A DNA stretch of 64,000 nt, taken from Alcaligenaceae bacterium. Its GTDB lineage: Bacteria; Pseudomonadota; Gammaproteobacteria; Burkholderiales; Burkholderiaceae_B. The stretch's first letter is position 1. Each line of letters starts with the position of its first letter. Positions 8,699 through 18,404 of this stretch are shown here, piece by piece. The translations under genes were made by a program, and so were the position numbers. Under the pieces are notes generated by a model. It searched no databases. It was not told where the DNA came from and saw only the letters and a list, made by a program, of their open reading frames with translations. The DNA lies in the NCBI GenBank assembly GCA_013416445.1, contig JACCER010000005.1, positions 114,177 through 178,176 of the forward strand, read 5' to 3'.

Positions 8699-9499
8699 TT
8701 AGTCTCCTGAAAACTCCGGCTCTTGGCCGGCCAGAAATGCCCTCACACCCTCTTGGTGATCGCGGCTTTCAGCATAGTTGAAAAAAGCCCTGAGCTCGGA
8801 CTGGGCAAGCGGCCCAGGTTGCGCGCAAAGCCGCGCCACCGTTTGCTTATTGATACGCGCCGCCATGGGCGCCCCTTTTGCCAGGCGGCGTGCCGTGCGC
8901 ATGACATCATCGGCAACTTCGGCATCAGGCAATACTCGCGTCAGCAAACCTTTGGACATAGTCTCGGCTGCGCCAAACACCCGTCCTTCAAGCAGAATTT
9001 CGAGTGTGGCCGCCTTGCCCACCAGCGCCAGCAAGCCGCGCATTTCATCGGGCGCCATAGGAAAGCCCAAACGATTGATGGGAACGCCAAACCGCGACGA
9101 ACTGCCAGCAATACGCAGGTCGCATTGACTGGCGATTTCCAGGCCGCCCCCTACACACACACCTTCGATCTGGGCCAACACCGGGTGCACACAGGCACCT
9201 ATGGCTGCCAAGGCGGGAGCCAGCACCTGAGTGTGATAGAGCATGACGCCCGCCAGATCGCCTCGTGCTTCGGGAAATTCCCGGATATCGGCACCCGCGG
9301 CAAAATTGCCGCCAGCGCCGCGCAGCACGACACAACGCAGGCTGGTATTGCCGGAAAGCTGGGTAAACAAAGAAGTGAGTTCGTGCCACATGGCAATGCT
9401 GATGGCATTCAAACGCCCAAGATGGCTAAGCGTAACCAGCGCTATCGAACCTTCGTAAGCCAGCAGCACACTACCGCTGGAGGATTGCCCTATCGCCAT
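8699..9499 (-). CDS. enoyl-CoA hydratase/isomerase family protein
   Basis: A 266-residue crotonase-fold protein: oxyanion-hole segments LRGAGGNFAAGADIREF and IEGVCVGGGLEIASQCD are clear, and length is typical. The substrate cannot be read from the motif. Its gene overlaps the 3' end of the malonyl-CoA decarboxylase gene by 10 bases and ends one base before matB, so it is translationally coupled to both and probably works on a related CoA ester. Confidence 0.85.
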   Translation of the reverse strand: MAIGQSSSGSVLLAYEGSIALVTLSHLGRLNAISIAMWHELTSLFTQLSGNTSLRCVVLRGAGGNFAAGADIREFPEARGDLAGVMLYHTQVLAPALAAIGACVHPVLAQIEGVCVGGGLEIASQCDLRIAGSSSRFGVPINRLGFPMAPDEMRGLLALVGKAATLEILLEGRVFGAAETMSKGLLTRVLPDAEVADDVMRTARRLAKGAPMAARINKQTVARLCAQPGPLAQSELRAFFNYAESRDHQEGVRAFLAGQEPEFSGD

Positions 9500-10791
9500 C
9501 GTAGACTCAGTCCCGTCTTGGGTTTGCCTGCCGCCAATTGCGCCAGGTTGTCATCAAGCTGATCCAGCTCGTACAGGTAATTTGCCATAATGCCACAAGA
9601 CTGCGCAATACCTTTGGTCGAACAGTCGGCAGCCCAATTCAGCCTTTCGATGCGCGCGCCGTTGCCCAGATGGAATCGCGCAACCGCATCCAGGGGCTGA
9701 TTATTCTTCATGCTTTTAAGGTATAGCCCCGCCAGCCGCAGGCCCGTACGCTGTAAGGACTCAGATGCCTTACCCGTCGTAGCCGCGGCCCTGAGTTTTT
9801 CGACCCATTTCAGCCCTGCGGCTGCATCGCCCAGCGCTTGCTGCTTATCAAGTTTGTCGTGCAGCAGGTCTTGCATGGTGTCACCGTCTTGCTTACCCAG
9901 CCACTCGGCAAAGCCAGGGACTGGCGACAGCGTGGCGAAGGACTTCAGTTTGGGGAGCTCTTGCACCAGTGCATCGATGACACGCTTGAGCAGAAAATTG
10001 CCAAAACTAATGCCGCGCAAGCCAGGCTGGGTGTTGGAAATGGAATAAAAAATAGCCCAACGCGCTTTGTTCAGATCGGCAGCGGGTACTTTTGGGTCCA
10101 GCAAAACTTGCACGTTGTCGGCCATTTGCGTAGCGAAGGCCACTTCAACGAAAATCAGTGGTACATCATTCATGCGTGGATGGAAAAAAGCATAGCAACG
10201 CCGCTGCTCGGCTACCCTGTGGCGCAATTCTTCCCATGATCGGATTTCATGCACTGCTTCGTACTGGATCAATTTTTCGAGCAACGAGGCAGGCGAGTCC
10301 CAGGTAATAGGCCGCAATTCCAGCATGCCTACATCAAACCAGTTGGACAACAGGTCTTCGAGTTCCCGCTCAAGTACGCCCAGGCCAGCCACTTGATTGC
10401 GCCAACGCAGGATGTCGGCGCGTAACTCGACCAGCAGATGCAGGCTATCGGCCTGTGCATATAAGCGGCGAAACAAACGCAGACCTTGGTCATCGCGCGG
10501 TTCCAGGCCGGCACTGGCTTGCGCCAGCGCTGCCAGCAGAGCGCGTCGCTCTTTGCCATCGGCAGCCATATAACGCAGGCTCCATTGCTTGGCCAGCCGG
10601 TTGGCGGCAACATCGGTCATGCGAGCAGAAAACAAAGTCAGTGTTTCTGTCGGCACCGGCCAGCGATCGCGTTCCAGCCACCGCCCCAATCGTGCCATCA
10701 AACCCTGGGCTTCGTTGCTTACTGGCTCGTTGGGGTCAGCCACGACGCTGACCTGTTGCTGTGCCGGTTTTTGTGAGTTGCTGACCGTCAT
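9490..10791 (-). CDS. malonyl-CoA decarboxylase
   Basis: The 433-residue protein matches the MCD family along its length: an N-terminal helical domain, then the acetyltransferase-like catalytic domain with RGISFGNFLLKRV, FATLSPVPGFAEWL and the conserved FHLGNGARIERLNWAAD ... SCGIMANYLY block containing the catalytic His. It converts malonyl-CoA to acetyl-CoA and CO2. It is the first gene of the minus-strand operon with the hydratase-like protein and MatB, giving a route from malonate to acetyl-CoA. Confidence 0.93.
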   Translation of the reverse strand: MTVSNSQKPAQQQVSVVADPNEPVSNEAQGLMARLGRWLERDRWPVPTETLTLFSARMTDVAANRLAKQWSLRYMAADGKERRALLAALAQASAGLEPRDDQGLRLFRRLYAQADSLHLLVELRADILRWRNQVAGLGVLERELEDLLSNWFDVGMLELRPITWDSPASLLEKLIQYEAVHEIRSWEELRHRVAEQRRCYAFFHPRMNDVPLIFVEVAFATQMADNVQVLLDPKVPAADLNKARWAIFYSISNTQPGLRGISFGNFLLKRVIDALVQELPKLKSFATLSPVPGFAEWLGKQDGDTMQDLLHDKLDKQQALGDAAAGLKWVEKLRAAATTGKASESLQRTGLRLAGLYLKSMKNNQPLDAVARFHLGNGARIERLNWAADCSTKGIAQSCGIMANYLYELDQLDDNLAQLAAGKPKTGLSLRWR

Positions 10792-10890
10792 GACTGCTCT
10801 GGCTCCTGGGTATTGAACTGCTCCCCGTATGATTATCCCTAGGGGCGAGTATATTGGATTATGCGCTTTGTCTCTGATGTACGATGCTGG

Positions 10891-10917
10891 TGTCGGATTA
10901 CGCGCCTGGCGGCGCCC
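10891..10917. repeat. half copy of the GTCGGATTACGC repeat
   Basis: Only the left arm and centre (TGTCGGATTACGCGCCTGG) are present; the right arm is missing. It lies in the divergent promoter region between the malonyl-CoA decarboxylase gene and the amino-acid receptor gene. Confidence 0.6.
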
Positions 10918-10965
10918 GGCCCAGATATTTGCAAAGAAACTGGTTTGCTTCTCAGAAGGTGACGA

Positions 10966-11757
10966 ATGAAATTTTCAAGCACACTCAAAAAATCAGGTAT
11001 TGCACTAGTACTACTGGCCACGAGCGCCGCCAGCCAGGCCGATGGGCTGGACAAGATCAGGGCTGCGGGAGCCATCAAGGTTGCGATTGCCATAGGCGTG
11101 CCCATATTCAGCTATCCTGATGCCAACATGCGCCCCGAAGGCTCGGATATCGACACAGCCAGGCTACTGGCCCAAGACCTGGGTGTGCAACTGGAACTGG
11201 TGCAAATCACCAATGCCGCACGCATTCCCACTGTGCACACCGGCAAAGCCGACATTGCCATAGCAAGCCTTTCCATCACTCCCAAGCGCGCCCAGGTCGT
11301 CGACTTTTCCGTTCCGTATGCGTCGCTGCAAACCCTGGTGGCCGCACCGGAACATGTATCAATCAATAGCTATGCCGGCCTGCAAGGGCTGGCAATAGGC
11401 GTTACCCGCGCCACGGTCAACGACACAGACATCTCCAAGAACGCAGGCAATGCCCACATACGCCGCTATGAAGACGACGCCAGCCTGGTCTCGGCAGCCA
11501 TATCAGGCCAGGTCATTGCGGTATCTACACAATGGCCCAATGTCGTGGAAATCAACAAAAGGCAAACCGCCGACCCTTATGTCATCAAATTCGTGCAAGG
11601 TGAATTCATGCTGGGTATAGCCATGCAGAAAAACAATCCCAAACTAAAGGCCTGGATAGATCAATGGGTGACCAACAAACTGAAAAATGGGGATTTGAAC
11701 CGTATTTATAAAAAACATCACGGCGTAGATCTCTCGGCGGCGGTGCTCAATCCATAG
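10966..11757 (+). CDS. amino-acid ABC transporter substrate-binding protein (SBP family 3)
   Basis: The 263-residue product starts at an ATG with AAGGTGACGA upstream and has a signal peptide (MKFSSTLKKSGIALVLLATSAASQA) followed by a family-3 periplasmic binding fold: LDKIRAAGAIKVAIAIGVPIF, GSDIDTARLLAQDL, ITPKRAQVVDFSVPY. It would bind a polar amino acid or similar ligand in the periplasm. No permease or ATPase gene is adjacent, so it is an orphan receptor here. Confidence 0.88.
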   Translation: MKFSSTLKKSGIALVLLATSAASQADGLDKIRAAGAIKVAIAIGVPIFSYPDANMRPEGSDIDTARLLAQDLGVQLELVQITNAARIPTVHTGKADIAIASLSITPKRAQVVDFSVPYASLQTLVAAPEHVSINSYAGLQGLAIGVTRATVNDTDISKNAGNAHIRRYEDDASLVSAAISGQVIAVSTQWPNVVEINKRQTADPYVIKFVQGEFMLGIAMQKNNPKLKAWIDQWVTNKLKNGDLNRIYKKHHGVDLSAAVLNP

Positions 11758-11831
11758 GGAAAAGGCGGAGGGCTGGCCGTGGGGCCTGGCCCTAATTCAA
11801 ATGGCAGTTTGGGGATGCCACGGACTGCAAG

Positions 11832-11869
11832 TGTCGGATTACGCGCCTGGCGGCGCCAATCCGACCTAC
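11832..11869. repeat. dispersed GTCGGATTACGC-type inverted repeat, copy 3
   Basis: Palindrome with arms TGTCGGATTACGC and AATCCGACCTAC around CCTGGCGGCGCC, nearly identical to the copy at 7.1 kb. It lies in the 188-base gap between the receptor and MFS genes. Confidence 0.75.
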
Positions 11870-11945
11870 AATACAGCGACAGGCTCGTAAGTCTAATAGC
11901 GCGAAGCCCAACGCCGACCGCCCCAAAAAACCTCGCCGCAAAAAC

Positions 11946-13151
11946 ATGAGCGATACTGCCTTCAGCTGGAAAAAAATCTTTATCCCGGCCTACGGGCCTT
12001 CCATACTGTTTGGCATAGGAAATGGGGCCATCCTGCCGGTTATTGCGCTCAGCGCCATAGATCTTGGCGCCTCGCTGGCCGTATCCGGGCTTATCGTTGC
12101 CCTGATAGGCTTTGGCTCATTGGTCAGCAACATTCCAGCAGCGCTGATTATTTCCAGATACGGCGAACGCCTGTCACTGACTGGCGCCTCTGCCCTTAGC
12201 GTGCTTGCGCTGATTTTATGCCTGTTCGCCACACATGCTGCAATACTGGCGCTGGGTGTACTGATCATAGGCATAGCCACCTCGGTATTTTATCTGGCCC
12301 GCCAAACCTATCTTATCGACGCCGTACCGGCGTATATGCGCGCCCGCGCCCTCGCCACCCTGGGCGGAACTCAGCGCATAGGCATGTTCATAGGCCCTTT
12401 TGCGGCAGCCGGATTAATGCATTTCATGGGCCTGGCTGGCGCTTACTGGGTCGCCATTGTGGCCCTTATCGCGGCGGGTATTGTGTCGTTTTCCATACCC
12501 GAGCTTGAGGCCAGGCCCGCGGTTGGCACTGACGTGGCCCCGCGTCCAAAAATGCTGGCTACTGCCCTCAATCACAGGCATGCTTTCCTGACCTTGGGAG
12601 CCGGCATATTATTGGTCGCCGCCATGCGGGCGTCGCGCCAGATAGCCATACCCTTGTGGGCCGACAATATCGGGCTTAGCGCCACGACAACCGCCGTCAT
12701 CTTCGGCCTGGTATCGGCCATCGATATGCTGGTTTTTTATCCCGCCGGGAAAGTCATGGATCAATATGGCCGGCTGTGGATAGCCTTGCCCTGCACCCTA
12801 GTCCTGGGGACTGCGTTACTGATCATTCCTCTGACACATCAGATACCCGGCTTTGTGCTGGCATGCCTGTTGATGGGCTTTGGCAATGGCATAGGTTCTG
12901 GAATAGTCATGACGCTGGGAGCCGACGCCTCTCCGGTAGCCGGGCGTACCGAATTTTTGGGCATATGGCGCCTGATTGCTGATATCGGCAACAGCGCGGG
13001 GCCGTTTTGCTTGTCGGGCATGACGGCCCTGGTGTCCCTGGGCGCCGGCATAGCCACGACAGGCGCGTTCGGCTTTGTAGCTGCCGCGATATTCTGGCAT
13101 TATCTGCCGCATGTACACCCTGGCAACAAAAACAACAGTAACACCGCCTGA
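11946..13151 (+). CDS. MFS transporter
   Basis: A 401-residue, about 12-helix membrane protein of the major facilitator superfamily. The loop motif appears in degenerate form (AALIISRYGERLSLTG after helix 2) and a second-half counterpart AGKVMDQYGRLWIALP follows helix 8. GGTQRIGMFIGPFAAAG fits the helix 5 antiporter-like region. The substrate is unknown; a drug or metabolite exporter is most likely. No strong ribosome-binding site precedes the ATG at 11946. It converges with fghA. Confidence 0.85.
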   Translation: MSDTAFSWKKIFIPAYGPSILFGIGNGAILPVIALSAIDLGASLAVSGLIVALIGFGSLVSNIPAALIISRYGERLSLTGASALSVLALILCLFATHAAILALGVLIIGIATSVFYLARQTYLIDAVPAYMRARALATLGGTQRIGMFIGPFAAAGLMHFMGLAGAYWVAIVALIAAGIVSFSIPELEARPAVGTDVAPRPKMLATALNHRHAFLTLGAGILLVAAMRASRQIAIPLWADNIGLSATTTAVIFGLVSAIDMLVFYPAGKVMDQYGRLWIALPCTLVLGTALLIIPLTHQIPGFVLACLLMGFGNGIGSGIVMTLGADASPVAGRTEFLGIWRLIADIGNSAGPFCLSGMTALVSLGAGIATTGAFGFVAAAIFWHYLPHVHPGNKNNSNTA

Positions 13152-13184
13152 CTTTCGCGCAATGCCTTGTCGAAGGCTAGTTCG

Positions 13185-14024
13185 TTATAAATGCGCCGCG
13201 TGATGGCGCAGGTGATCTTCAATAAATGAGGAAATAAAGAAGTAGCTATGGTCATAACCTGGCTGCATGCGCAGGTTCAACGGCGCCTTGGCTTCGGCGC
13301 AAGCCGCAACAAACAGTTCTGGCTTGAGCTGGGTTTCCAGGAATTGATCGCTCACGCCCTGATCGACCAGCAGCGCCGGCCCTGACCAGCCATGTTTGCG
13401 CACCAGCAATGATGCATCGTAATCGGCCCAGGCATCGCGGCTATCGCCCAGATAACCGGCCAAGGCCTTTTCGCCCCAGGGGCAGCGGGTAGGCGACACA
13501 ATAGGGGAAAATGCCGAAACCGTCTTGAATTGATCGGGGTTTCTCAGGCCCATGACCAAGGCGCCATGACCACCCATGGAGTGCCCGAAAATACCGGCGC
13601 GCTCGGCTTCTACCGAAAAACTGCTGGTAACCAGCTTGAACAGTTCTTTGGTGATATACGAATACATGCGGTAACCAGTCGACCAAGGCGCCTGAGTCGC
13701 GTCAACATAAAAGCCGGCGCCCACGCCAAAATCGTAGCTGTCTGCATCGCCCGGGTAGTTCAGGCCGCGCGGACTGGTGTCGGGCGCTACTATCGCAATG
13801 CCCAGTTCAGCGGCAATGCGCTGGGCTCCCGCCTTGACAATGAAATTGTCTTCTGTGCAGGTCAGGCCTGACAGCCAGAACAGTACAGGCACCGGCCCCT
13901 GCTCTGCGGCTGGTGGTAAAAACACACCAAACCGCATCGTGCAGCCTGTTTCAGCCGATTCATGGCTATACACCCCTTGCTTCCCACCAAAACATTTATT
14001 TTGCGAAATGGTTTGCAACGTCAT
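13185..14024 (-). CDS. fghA: S-formylglutathione hydrolase
   Basis: A 279-residue alpha/beta hydrolase that splits S-formylglutathione into formate and glutathione. The nucleophile elbow GHSMGGHGALVMGL, the oxyanion region FWLSGLTCTEDNF and the C-terminal catalytic His in GYDHSYFFISSFIEDH are those of the esterase D/FghA family. It is 84 bases downstream of adhC on the same strand, separated by a terminator-like hairpin. The pair forms the glutathione-dependent formaldehyde detoxification pathway. Confidence 0.95.
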   Translation of the reverse strand: MTLQTISQNKCFGGKQGVYSHESAETGCTMRFGVFLPPAAEQGPVPVLFWLSGLTCTEDNFIVKAGAQRIAAELGIAIVAPDTSPRGLNYPGDADSYDFGVGAGFYVDATQAPWSTGYRMYSYITKELFKLVTSSFSVEAERAGIFGHSMGGHGALVMGLRNPDQFKTVSAFSPIVSPTRCPWGEKALAGYLGDSRDAWADYDASLLVRKHGWSGPALLVDQGVSDQFLETQLKPELFVAACAEAKAPLNLRMQPGYDHSYFFISSFIEDHLRHHAAHL

Positions 14025-14052
14025 TTGATCAACCCCTATTTGTCGCAGATAA

Positions 14053-14093
14053 TAAAACGGCCCATATGCCGCAGCAACGCAGCATACGGGCCC
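14053..14093 (-). terminator. hairpin between adhC and fghA
   Basis: On the minus strand GCCCGTATGC pairs imperfectly with GCATATGGGC and is followed by CGTTTTATT. It may terminate or attenuate transcription between adhC and fghA. Confidence 0.5.
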
Positions 14094-14108
14094 GATGCAT
14101 ACGTGAAA

Positions 14109-15218
14109 TCAGAACGTAACGACCGAACGAATGGAGGTGCCGTCCTTCATCATGTCGAAGGCATCATTAATTTTATCGATAGGCATGACATGCGTGATCA
14201 AGTCATCGATATTGATCTTGCCGTCCATGTACCAATCAACGATTTGCGGTACATCGGTGCGACCGCGCGCGCCACCAAACGCCGACCCCTGCCAGACCCG
14301 GCCGGTAACCAGCTGGAATGGACGGGTGGCGATTTCCTGACCGGCTCCGGCAACGCCGATAATGGTACTTTTGCCCCAGCCTTTATGGGCACTTTCCAGC
14401 GCCTGGCGCATCAAGGTGACATTACCTACGCATTCGAAGGTATGGTCGCCGCCCCCTTTGGTCAAGTTGACCAGATACGCGACAAGATCACCCTCGACTT
14501 CGTTGGGATTCACAAAATGGGTCATGCCGAACTTGCGTGCCAGTTCTTCGCGTTCTGGATTGAGATCCACGCCGACAATCATGTTTGCGCCCACCATGCG
14601 CGCACCCTGGATCACGTTCAAGCCTATGCCGCCCAAGCCGAAAACAATCACGTTTTCACCCGCCTGCACCTTAGCCGTATTGATGACGGCGCCTATCCCG
14701 GTGGTTACGCCACAGCCGATATAGCAAACTTTTTCAAAAGGCGCGTCTTCGCGAATTTTCGCCAGCGCGATTTCCGGCACTACCGTGTAATTGGCAAACG
14801 TGGAAGTGCCCATATAGTGCAGCACCTCTTTGCCGTTCATTTTGAAGCGGCTGGTGCCATCGGGCATAACGCCACGCCCCTGTGTTTCGCGTATAGCCTG
14901 GCACAGGTTGGTTTTGCGCGACAGGCAGTACGAACACGTGCGGCATTCTGGCGTATATAGTGGAATGACGTGATCGCCAGCCTTCAGCGAGGTAACGCCT
15001 GCACCCACCTCGACCACCACGCCCGCGCCTTCATGCCCCAGAATGGCGGGGAACAGGCCTTCGGGATCATCGCCAGAAAGGGTAAACAAGTCGGTATGGC
15101 AAACCCCCGACGCTTTGATTTCAACAAGCACTTCGCCAGCGCGCGGGCCCTCGAGCTGAACCGTTTCAATGGTAAGCGGGGCGCCGGCCTTGGTGGCTAC
15201 TGCTGCACGTACGTCCAT
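14109..15218 (-). CDS. adhC: S-(hydroxymethyl)glutathione dehydrogenase / class III alcohol dehydrogenase
   Basis: A 369-residue zinc- and NAD-dependent dehydrogenase. It has the catalytic-zinc region [15 protein letters not shown] and GHEGAGVV, the structural-zinc loop [18 protein letters not shown] and the nucleotide-binding [17 protein letters not shown]. Length and motifs match class III (glutathione-dependent formaldehyde) enzymes. Paired with fghA, it oxidises the spontaneous formaldehyde-glutathione adduct in the cytoplasm. Confidence 0.96.
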   Translation of the reverse strand: MDVRAAVATKAGAPLTIETVQLEGPRAGEVLVEIKASGVCHTDLFTLSGDDPEGLFPAILGHEGAGVVVEVGAGVTSLKAGDHVIPLYTPECRTCSYCLSRKTNLCQAIRETQGRGVMPDGTSRFKMNGKEVLHYMGTSTFANYTVVPEIALAKIREDAPFEKVCYIGCGVTTGIGAVINTAKVQAGENVIVFGLGGIGLNVIQGARMVGANMIVGVDLNPEREELARKFGMTHFVNPNEVEGDLVAYLVNLTKGGGDHTFECVGNVTLMRQALESAHKGWGKSTIIGVAGAGQEIATRPFQLVTGRVWQGSAFGGARGRTDVPQIVDWYMDGKINIDDLITHVMPIDKINDAFDMMKDGTSIRSVVTF

Positions 15219-15303
15219 GTGTCATTCCTTCTCTGATAAATTAGCTTGTGGGCAGCCGCCTGCCCACATCAGTATAGGTTAACATTAGGCGCGTTCAGGG
15301 GCC

Positions 15304-17031
15304 TCAGGCTGTTGCAACCGCCCCCACAAGCTTTTCAGGCAATGCAGACGCTTTACTGCGCGCCTCTAGCGAACTAAGAAAACGCCATACAAACAACAAG
15401 GTAATCAGCAACAAGCCCGGGTACCCCAGCCCCGCCAGCAAATAGGGCAAGGTGGGATCACCCGCCTGTACCATGGGCAGGTTGAAACTAAGCAAGCCCA
15501 GCGTGATTACCGCCCCGAATACCCACATGCCCAAAAGCCAGATACCGGTCTCGTAACCGCTAAGTTCCCGGCCCCAGCGACGGTAGCCATACGCTGAGGC
15601 AGGCGCCAAGGAAATTCCGCCTCTGCCAAGACTGGCCGACTGCAAAGGCGTTGCCGCCGCATAACGGACACGATGCCCCAAGGTGAGCAGATCAAACACC
15701 AGCAGGCATGTGCCAATGGCAAAAACCACACCAAATACAGGCACCAGCAGGCGAAAAAACCCCATTGCAGGGAAGACATCACCGCCAAACCAGTCTAGCC
15801 CCAGGGAACGGTATACAAATACCTGGACAGTACCGCCTATGGCAAATGCAAAACTGATGCCCAGCATGCCCGTAAAGACCAGCCAGAAAGACAGCTTTCC
15901 GAGACGCTGATCGTAATCGGGAACCTTGCGCATGAGGGGAATTGCATAGTATGCGGCAGCAATGCCCAGCATGCCGAAAGTACCAAACAACGCCAAATGT
16001 GCATGACTGGGAGTTACCCAGGTGCCATGCGACCATACATTGGTCAAGGCGAAGGTCATGGTGAAACCGAGAATGCCCGCACCCACCTGCTCAAGGATGA
16101 CCGACCCAAGAATAAAATAGAACGCCGGTGCATTCTTGAGCGGCTTGCGGTCCTGGTGGGCATCGAGGTAAATATGCCAGAAGCAAAAAATAAGCGGCAA
16201 AGGTTCAAGGGCGCTGAACAGCGAGCCCCAGAACTGCCAGAACTCGGGCGTGCCTATCCAGAAGTAATGGTGGGCATTGCCCAACAACCCCGAGAGCCAC
16301 ACCAGGCTTATGCCCCAGAACACGGCATACCCCACGGCTTTGACATCGGCCTTGAACATCAGCACTAGCAAAAAGCCCACCAGACTGATGTGTATGACTT
16401 CCCACACGCCTTCGACCCAATAATGCACGACATACCAGCGAAAGTATTCCTGCAGATCGAGGCGCTCGATGAAGAACAGGCCAAATATCCACACCAGCGT
16501 CAGCGCGCCGACCCCCAGACCCAGCCCCCAATGGATTTCGTTCCATTTCCGAATGGGTGGAAAGGTGCGCAGCACCACGTACGTGAGGATACAAAAGCCA
16601 ATCAGTATCACCAGATCGGCAACCCGGCCTGCTTCAAGGTATTCCAGCCCCTCGTGCAGCCAGGGCTGGCCCAGCCACCATCCTGCTATACCCTGCTGTG
16701 CCAGAAACTGCGTGCAGATATTCCAGACGGTAACCAGCAGCAGCGCATAAAAAAGCAACTTGATCAGCCAACTGGCAGCCAGTTCGCGCTCGGACAGCAA
16801 AGGCCCCACAAACAGGATAGTGCCGATAAAACCAGCCAGTATCCAGATAATGCCCAAGTTCAAATGCTCGGCCCTGGCCACATTGAAATTCAGGGTCCCA
16901 GCCAGGAAACTTGGGTCTATGTGCTGAATTGACAACAACAAGCCAAACCCCACCTGTATCACAAAAAGCACCAGCATCAGCATGAAAAACCTCAAGCTCA
17001 AGCGCTGGGTTTCATATCGGATATGCGTCAT
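15304..17031 (-). CDS. NorB-like heme-copper superfamily catalytic subunit (putative nitric oxide reductase)
   Basis: A 575-residue, roughly 12-14-helix membrane protein. ARAEHLNLGIIWIL carries the first low-spin heme ligand; HYWVEGVWEVI keeps the His and both Glu residues that set cNOR apart from oxygen reductases; NAHHYFWIGTP holds the two non-heme iron His ligands; THAHL-type SHAHLALFG carries the heme ligands in the later helix; FSALEPLPLIF is also NorB-like. It overlaps the diheme gene by 4 bases (ATGA). It would reduce NO to N2O in the inner membrane, but no NorD/NorQ genes are adjacent and another activity cannot be excluded. Confidence 0.75.
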   Translation of the reverse strand: MTHIRYETQRLSLRFFMLMLVLFVIQVGFGLLLSIQHIDPSFLAGTLNFNVARAEHLNLGIIWILAGFIGTILFVGPLLSERELAASWLIKLLFYALLLVTVWNICTQFLAQQGIAGWWLGQPWLHEGLEYLEAGRVADLVILIGFCILTYVVLRTFPPIRKWNEIHWGLGLGVGALTLVWIFGLFFIERLDLQEYFRWYVVHYWVEGVWEVIHISLVGFLLVLMFKADVKAVGYAVFWGISLVWLSGLLGNAHHYFWIGTPEFWQFWGSLFSALEPLPLIFCFWHIYLDAHQDRKPLKNAPAFYFILGSVILEQVGAGILGFTMTFALTNVWSHGTWVTPSHAHLALFGTFGMLGIAAAYYAIPLMRKVPDYDQRLGKLSFWLVFTGMLGISFAFAIGGTVQVFVYRSLGLDWFGGDVFPAMGFFRLLVPVFGVVFAIGTCLLVFDLLTLGHRVRYAAATPLQSASLGRGGISLAPASAYGYRRWGRELSGYETGIWLLGMWVFGAVITLGLLSFNLPMVQAGDPTLPYLLAGLGYPGLLLITLLFVWRFLSSLEARSKASALPEKLVGAVATA

Positions 17032-18008
17032 TTTTGTTCCCCTTGCAGGCTGCGAACATAAGCCACGATGGCGTTGATTTCATCATCGTTGAGCAATGCG
17101 GCATAAGCCGGCATGATGCCGGGCGGATACCCCGCCACTATCCGGGCGTCGGGCTGCCGAATGGACTCGGCCAGATAGGCGTCATCGGCCAGCACGGTGG
17201 TGCCGTCGGCCAGGCTTACCTGCGAGCCGTACAGTTGACCCCACGGCGGGCCCACCAGCCGTTCCTGGGCGCTGCTGTGGCATGCCATGCAACCGTAATC
17301 TTTGGCAAGTTTCTCGCCCACTGTGGCGGGATCACCGGTTTCGTTAACGGCGCTACCCGCAGCCGCAACAACTGGCTGCGCCAAAGCTCCGGCGCCAGTC
17401 AGGCCGACCCGCTGCCTGGCTTGCGGAAACGACAGGCCATCGACTTTGGGCTTGGGCGGCCAGCCCTCGGTATTCATCTGTGAGGTGTATTTCAGGAAGG
17501 CAATCAGTTGCCCGACTTCGTCGCTGCGAAACGCCAGATTGGGCATATGGCTGCTTTGCCCACCGCGCCTGTGCACTCGCTCGGCGGCGCCTGGGTATTT
17601 CTTAAGGTAGGCTTCCAGGGTATTGCTGCCTGCATCGGCCGCCAGCGCCGGATTCAACAATTGCGCGCGTAGCGCCGCCTCGGCGGGCCAGTTTGCAGCT
17701 GAAGGAAGAAACGCCGCCAGCCAAGCCGGCCCCGTACTGGCATATAAATGCGTAAGATCGGGGCCGAAATAAGCGCCATTACCCACTATCGTGTGGCAAC
17801 CCATACAGTTGTAAGCCTGAAAAACACGTTTTCCCTGCACAGCCATGTGTGTATCAAAACTTACCGTATCAGGCGTAACCTGATTACGCGAGTCCAGGAA
17901 AGAAACCGCTGAAAGCCCCAGAAAAATCAGCAGCATCAGGCCAAGCACCACGATGGCTTTGCGGCGTGTACGGGTTTCATTGCAATTTTTATCGTCAGCG
18001 CAGCTCAT
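17028..18008 (-). CDS. membrane-anchored diheme cytochrome c, NorC-like domain plus second cytochrome c domain
   Basis: The 326-residue protein has an N-terminal anchor (about residues 18-36), a NorC-like domain with CMGCH at 68-72 and the NorC signature around IVGNGAYFGPDLTHLY, and a probable axial Met in HMPNLAF. A linker leads to a second cytochrome c domain with CMACH at 240-244 and GYPPGIMPAYAALL. Ordinary NorC has one heme and about 150 residues; this is about twice that. It would carry electrons from periplasmic donors to the NorB-like subunit. It overlaps both neighbours by 4 bases. Confidence 0.8.
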   Translation of the reverse strand: MSCADDKNCNETRTRRKAIVVLGLMLLIFLGLSAVSFLDSRNQVTPDTVSFDTHMAVQGKRVFQAYNCMGCHTIVGNGAYFGPDLTHLYASTGPAWLAAFLPSAANWPAEAALRAQLLNPALAADAGSNTLEAYLKKYPGAAERVHRRGGQSSHMPNLAFRSDEVGQLIAFLKYTSQMNTEGWPPKPKVDGLSFPQARQRVGLTGAGALAQPVVAAAGSAVNETGDPATVGEKLAKDYGCMACHSSAQERLVGPPWGQLYGSQVSLADGTTVLADDAYLAESIRQPDARIVAGYPPGIMPAYAALLNDDEINAIVAYVRSLQGEQK

Positions 18009-18283
18009 GATTGAGGCCTCCCGTTATCAGAGGGAATACCGTCCTGCTCTTGCTCGCCACGTTTGGCGGCTTCAAGCGCATCGTGCAGGAACAAGGTGCG
18101 CAGGCTGCCCAGGAAAATATAGAAGACGTACACGGCGAGTACAAAGCCCACGGCAAAGTAAACCCACCACATAAAGCGCGATTCTGGCCAGTATTCGAAG
18201 TTGCGCCAGTACGGCCAAGATAACAACAGACTGATTGCGCTGGCCAACATCGCCAGACTGAGATCTATGATGCGCTGAGCCAT
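18005..18283 (-). CDS. small two-helix membrane protein, first gene of the NorB-like operon
   Basis: The 92-residue product has two hydrophobic segments (about 8-24 and 38-60: MWWVYFAVGFVLAVYVFYIFLG) and a charged cytoplasmic tail. I do not recognise a family. Its stop overlaps the start of the diheme gene (ATGA), so all three genes are translationally coupled. By position it may be an accessory or assembly subunit, comparable in role to small subunits of other heme-copper complexes; that is inference. Confidence 0.75.
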   Translation of the reverse strand: MAQRIIDLSLAMLASAISLLLSWPYWRNFEYWPESRFMWWVYFAVGFVLAVYVFYIFLGSLRTLFLHDALEAAKRGEQEQDGIPSDNGRPQS

Positions 18284-18390
18284 GCCTGAACCCCTTATCG
18301 TATGAAAACGGGAACCACAATGCTGGTTTGAATCTATTTCAGGGCTATGGGCGAGTCAATGATGGCATCATTCCAGTTGTGGAATTGAAC

Positions 18391-18404
18391 TTGATTTAAA
18401 TCAA
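18391..18404. promoter_or_regulatory. FNR/Anr/Dnr-type box
   Basis: TTGATTTAAATCAA is a perfect palindromic match to the TTGAT-N4-ATCAA consensus bound by FNR/CRP-family oxygen and NO regulators. It lies about 115 bases upstream of the first gene of the NorB-like operon. Confidence 0.8.

Noticed and set aside
15304..17031. cbb3-type cytochrome oxidase catalytic subunit
   Set aside because: The His-x3-Glu-x3-Glu arrangement in HYWVEGVWEVI and the NorC-like first domain of the partner favour a nitric oxide reductase-like enzyme over an oxygen-reducing cbb3 oxidase, which also would need CcoO.
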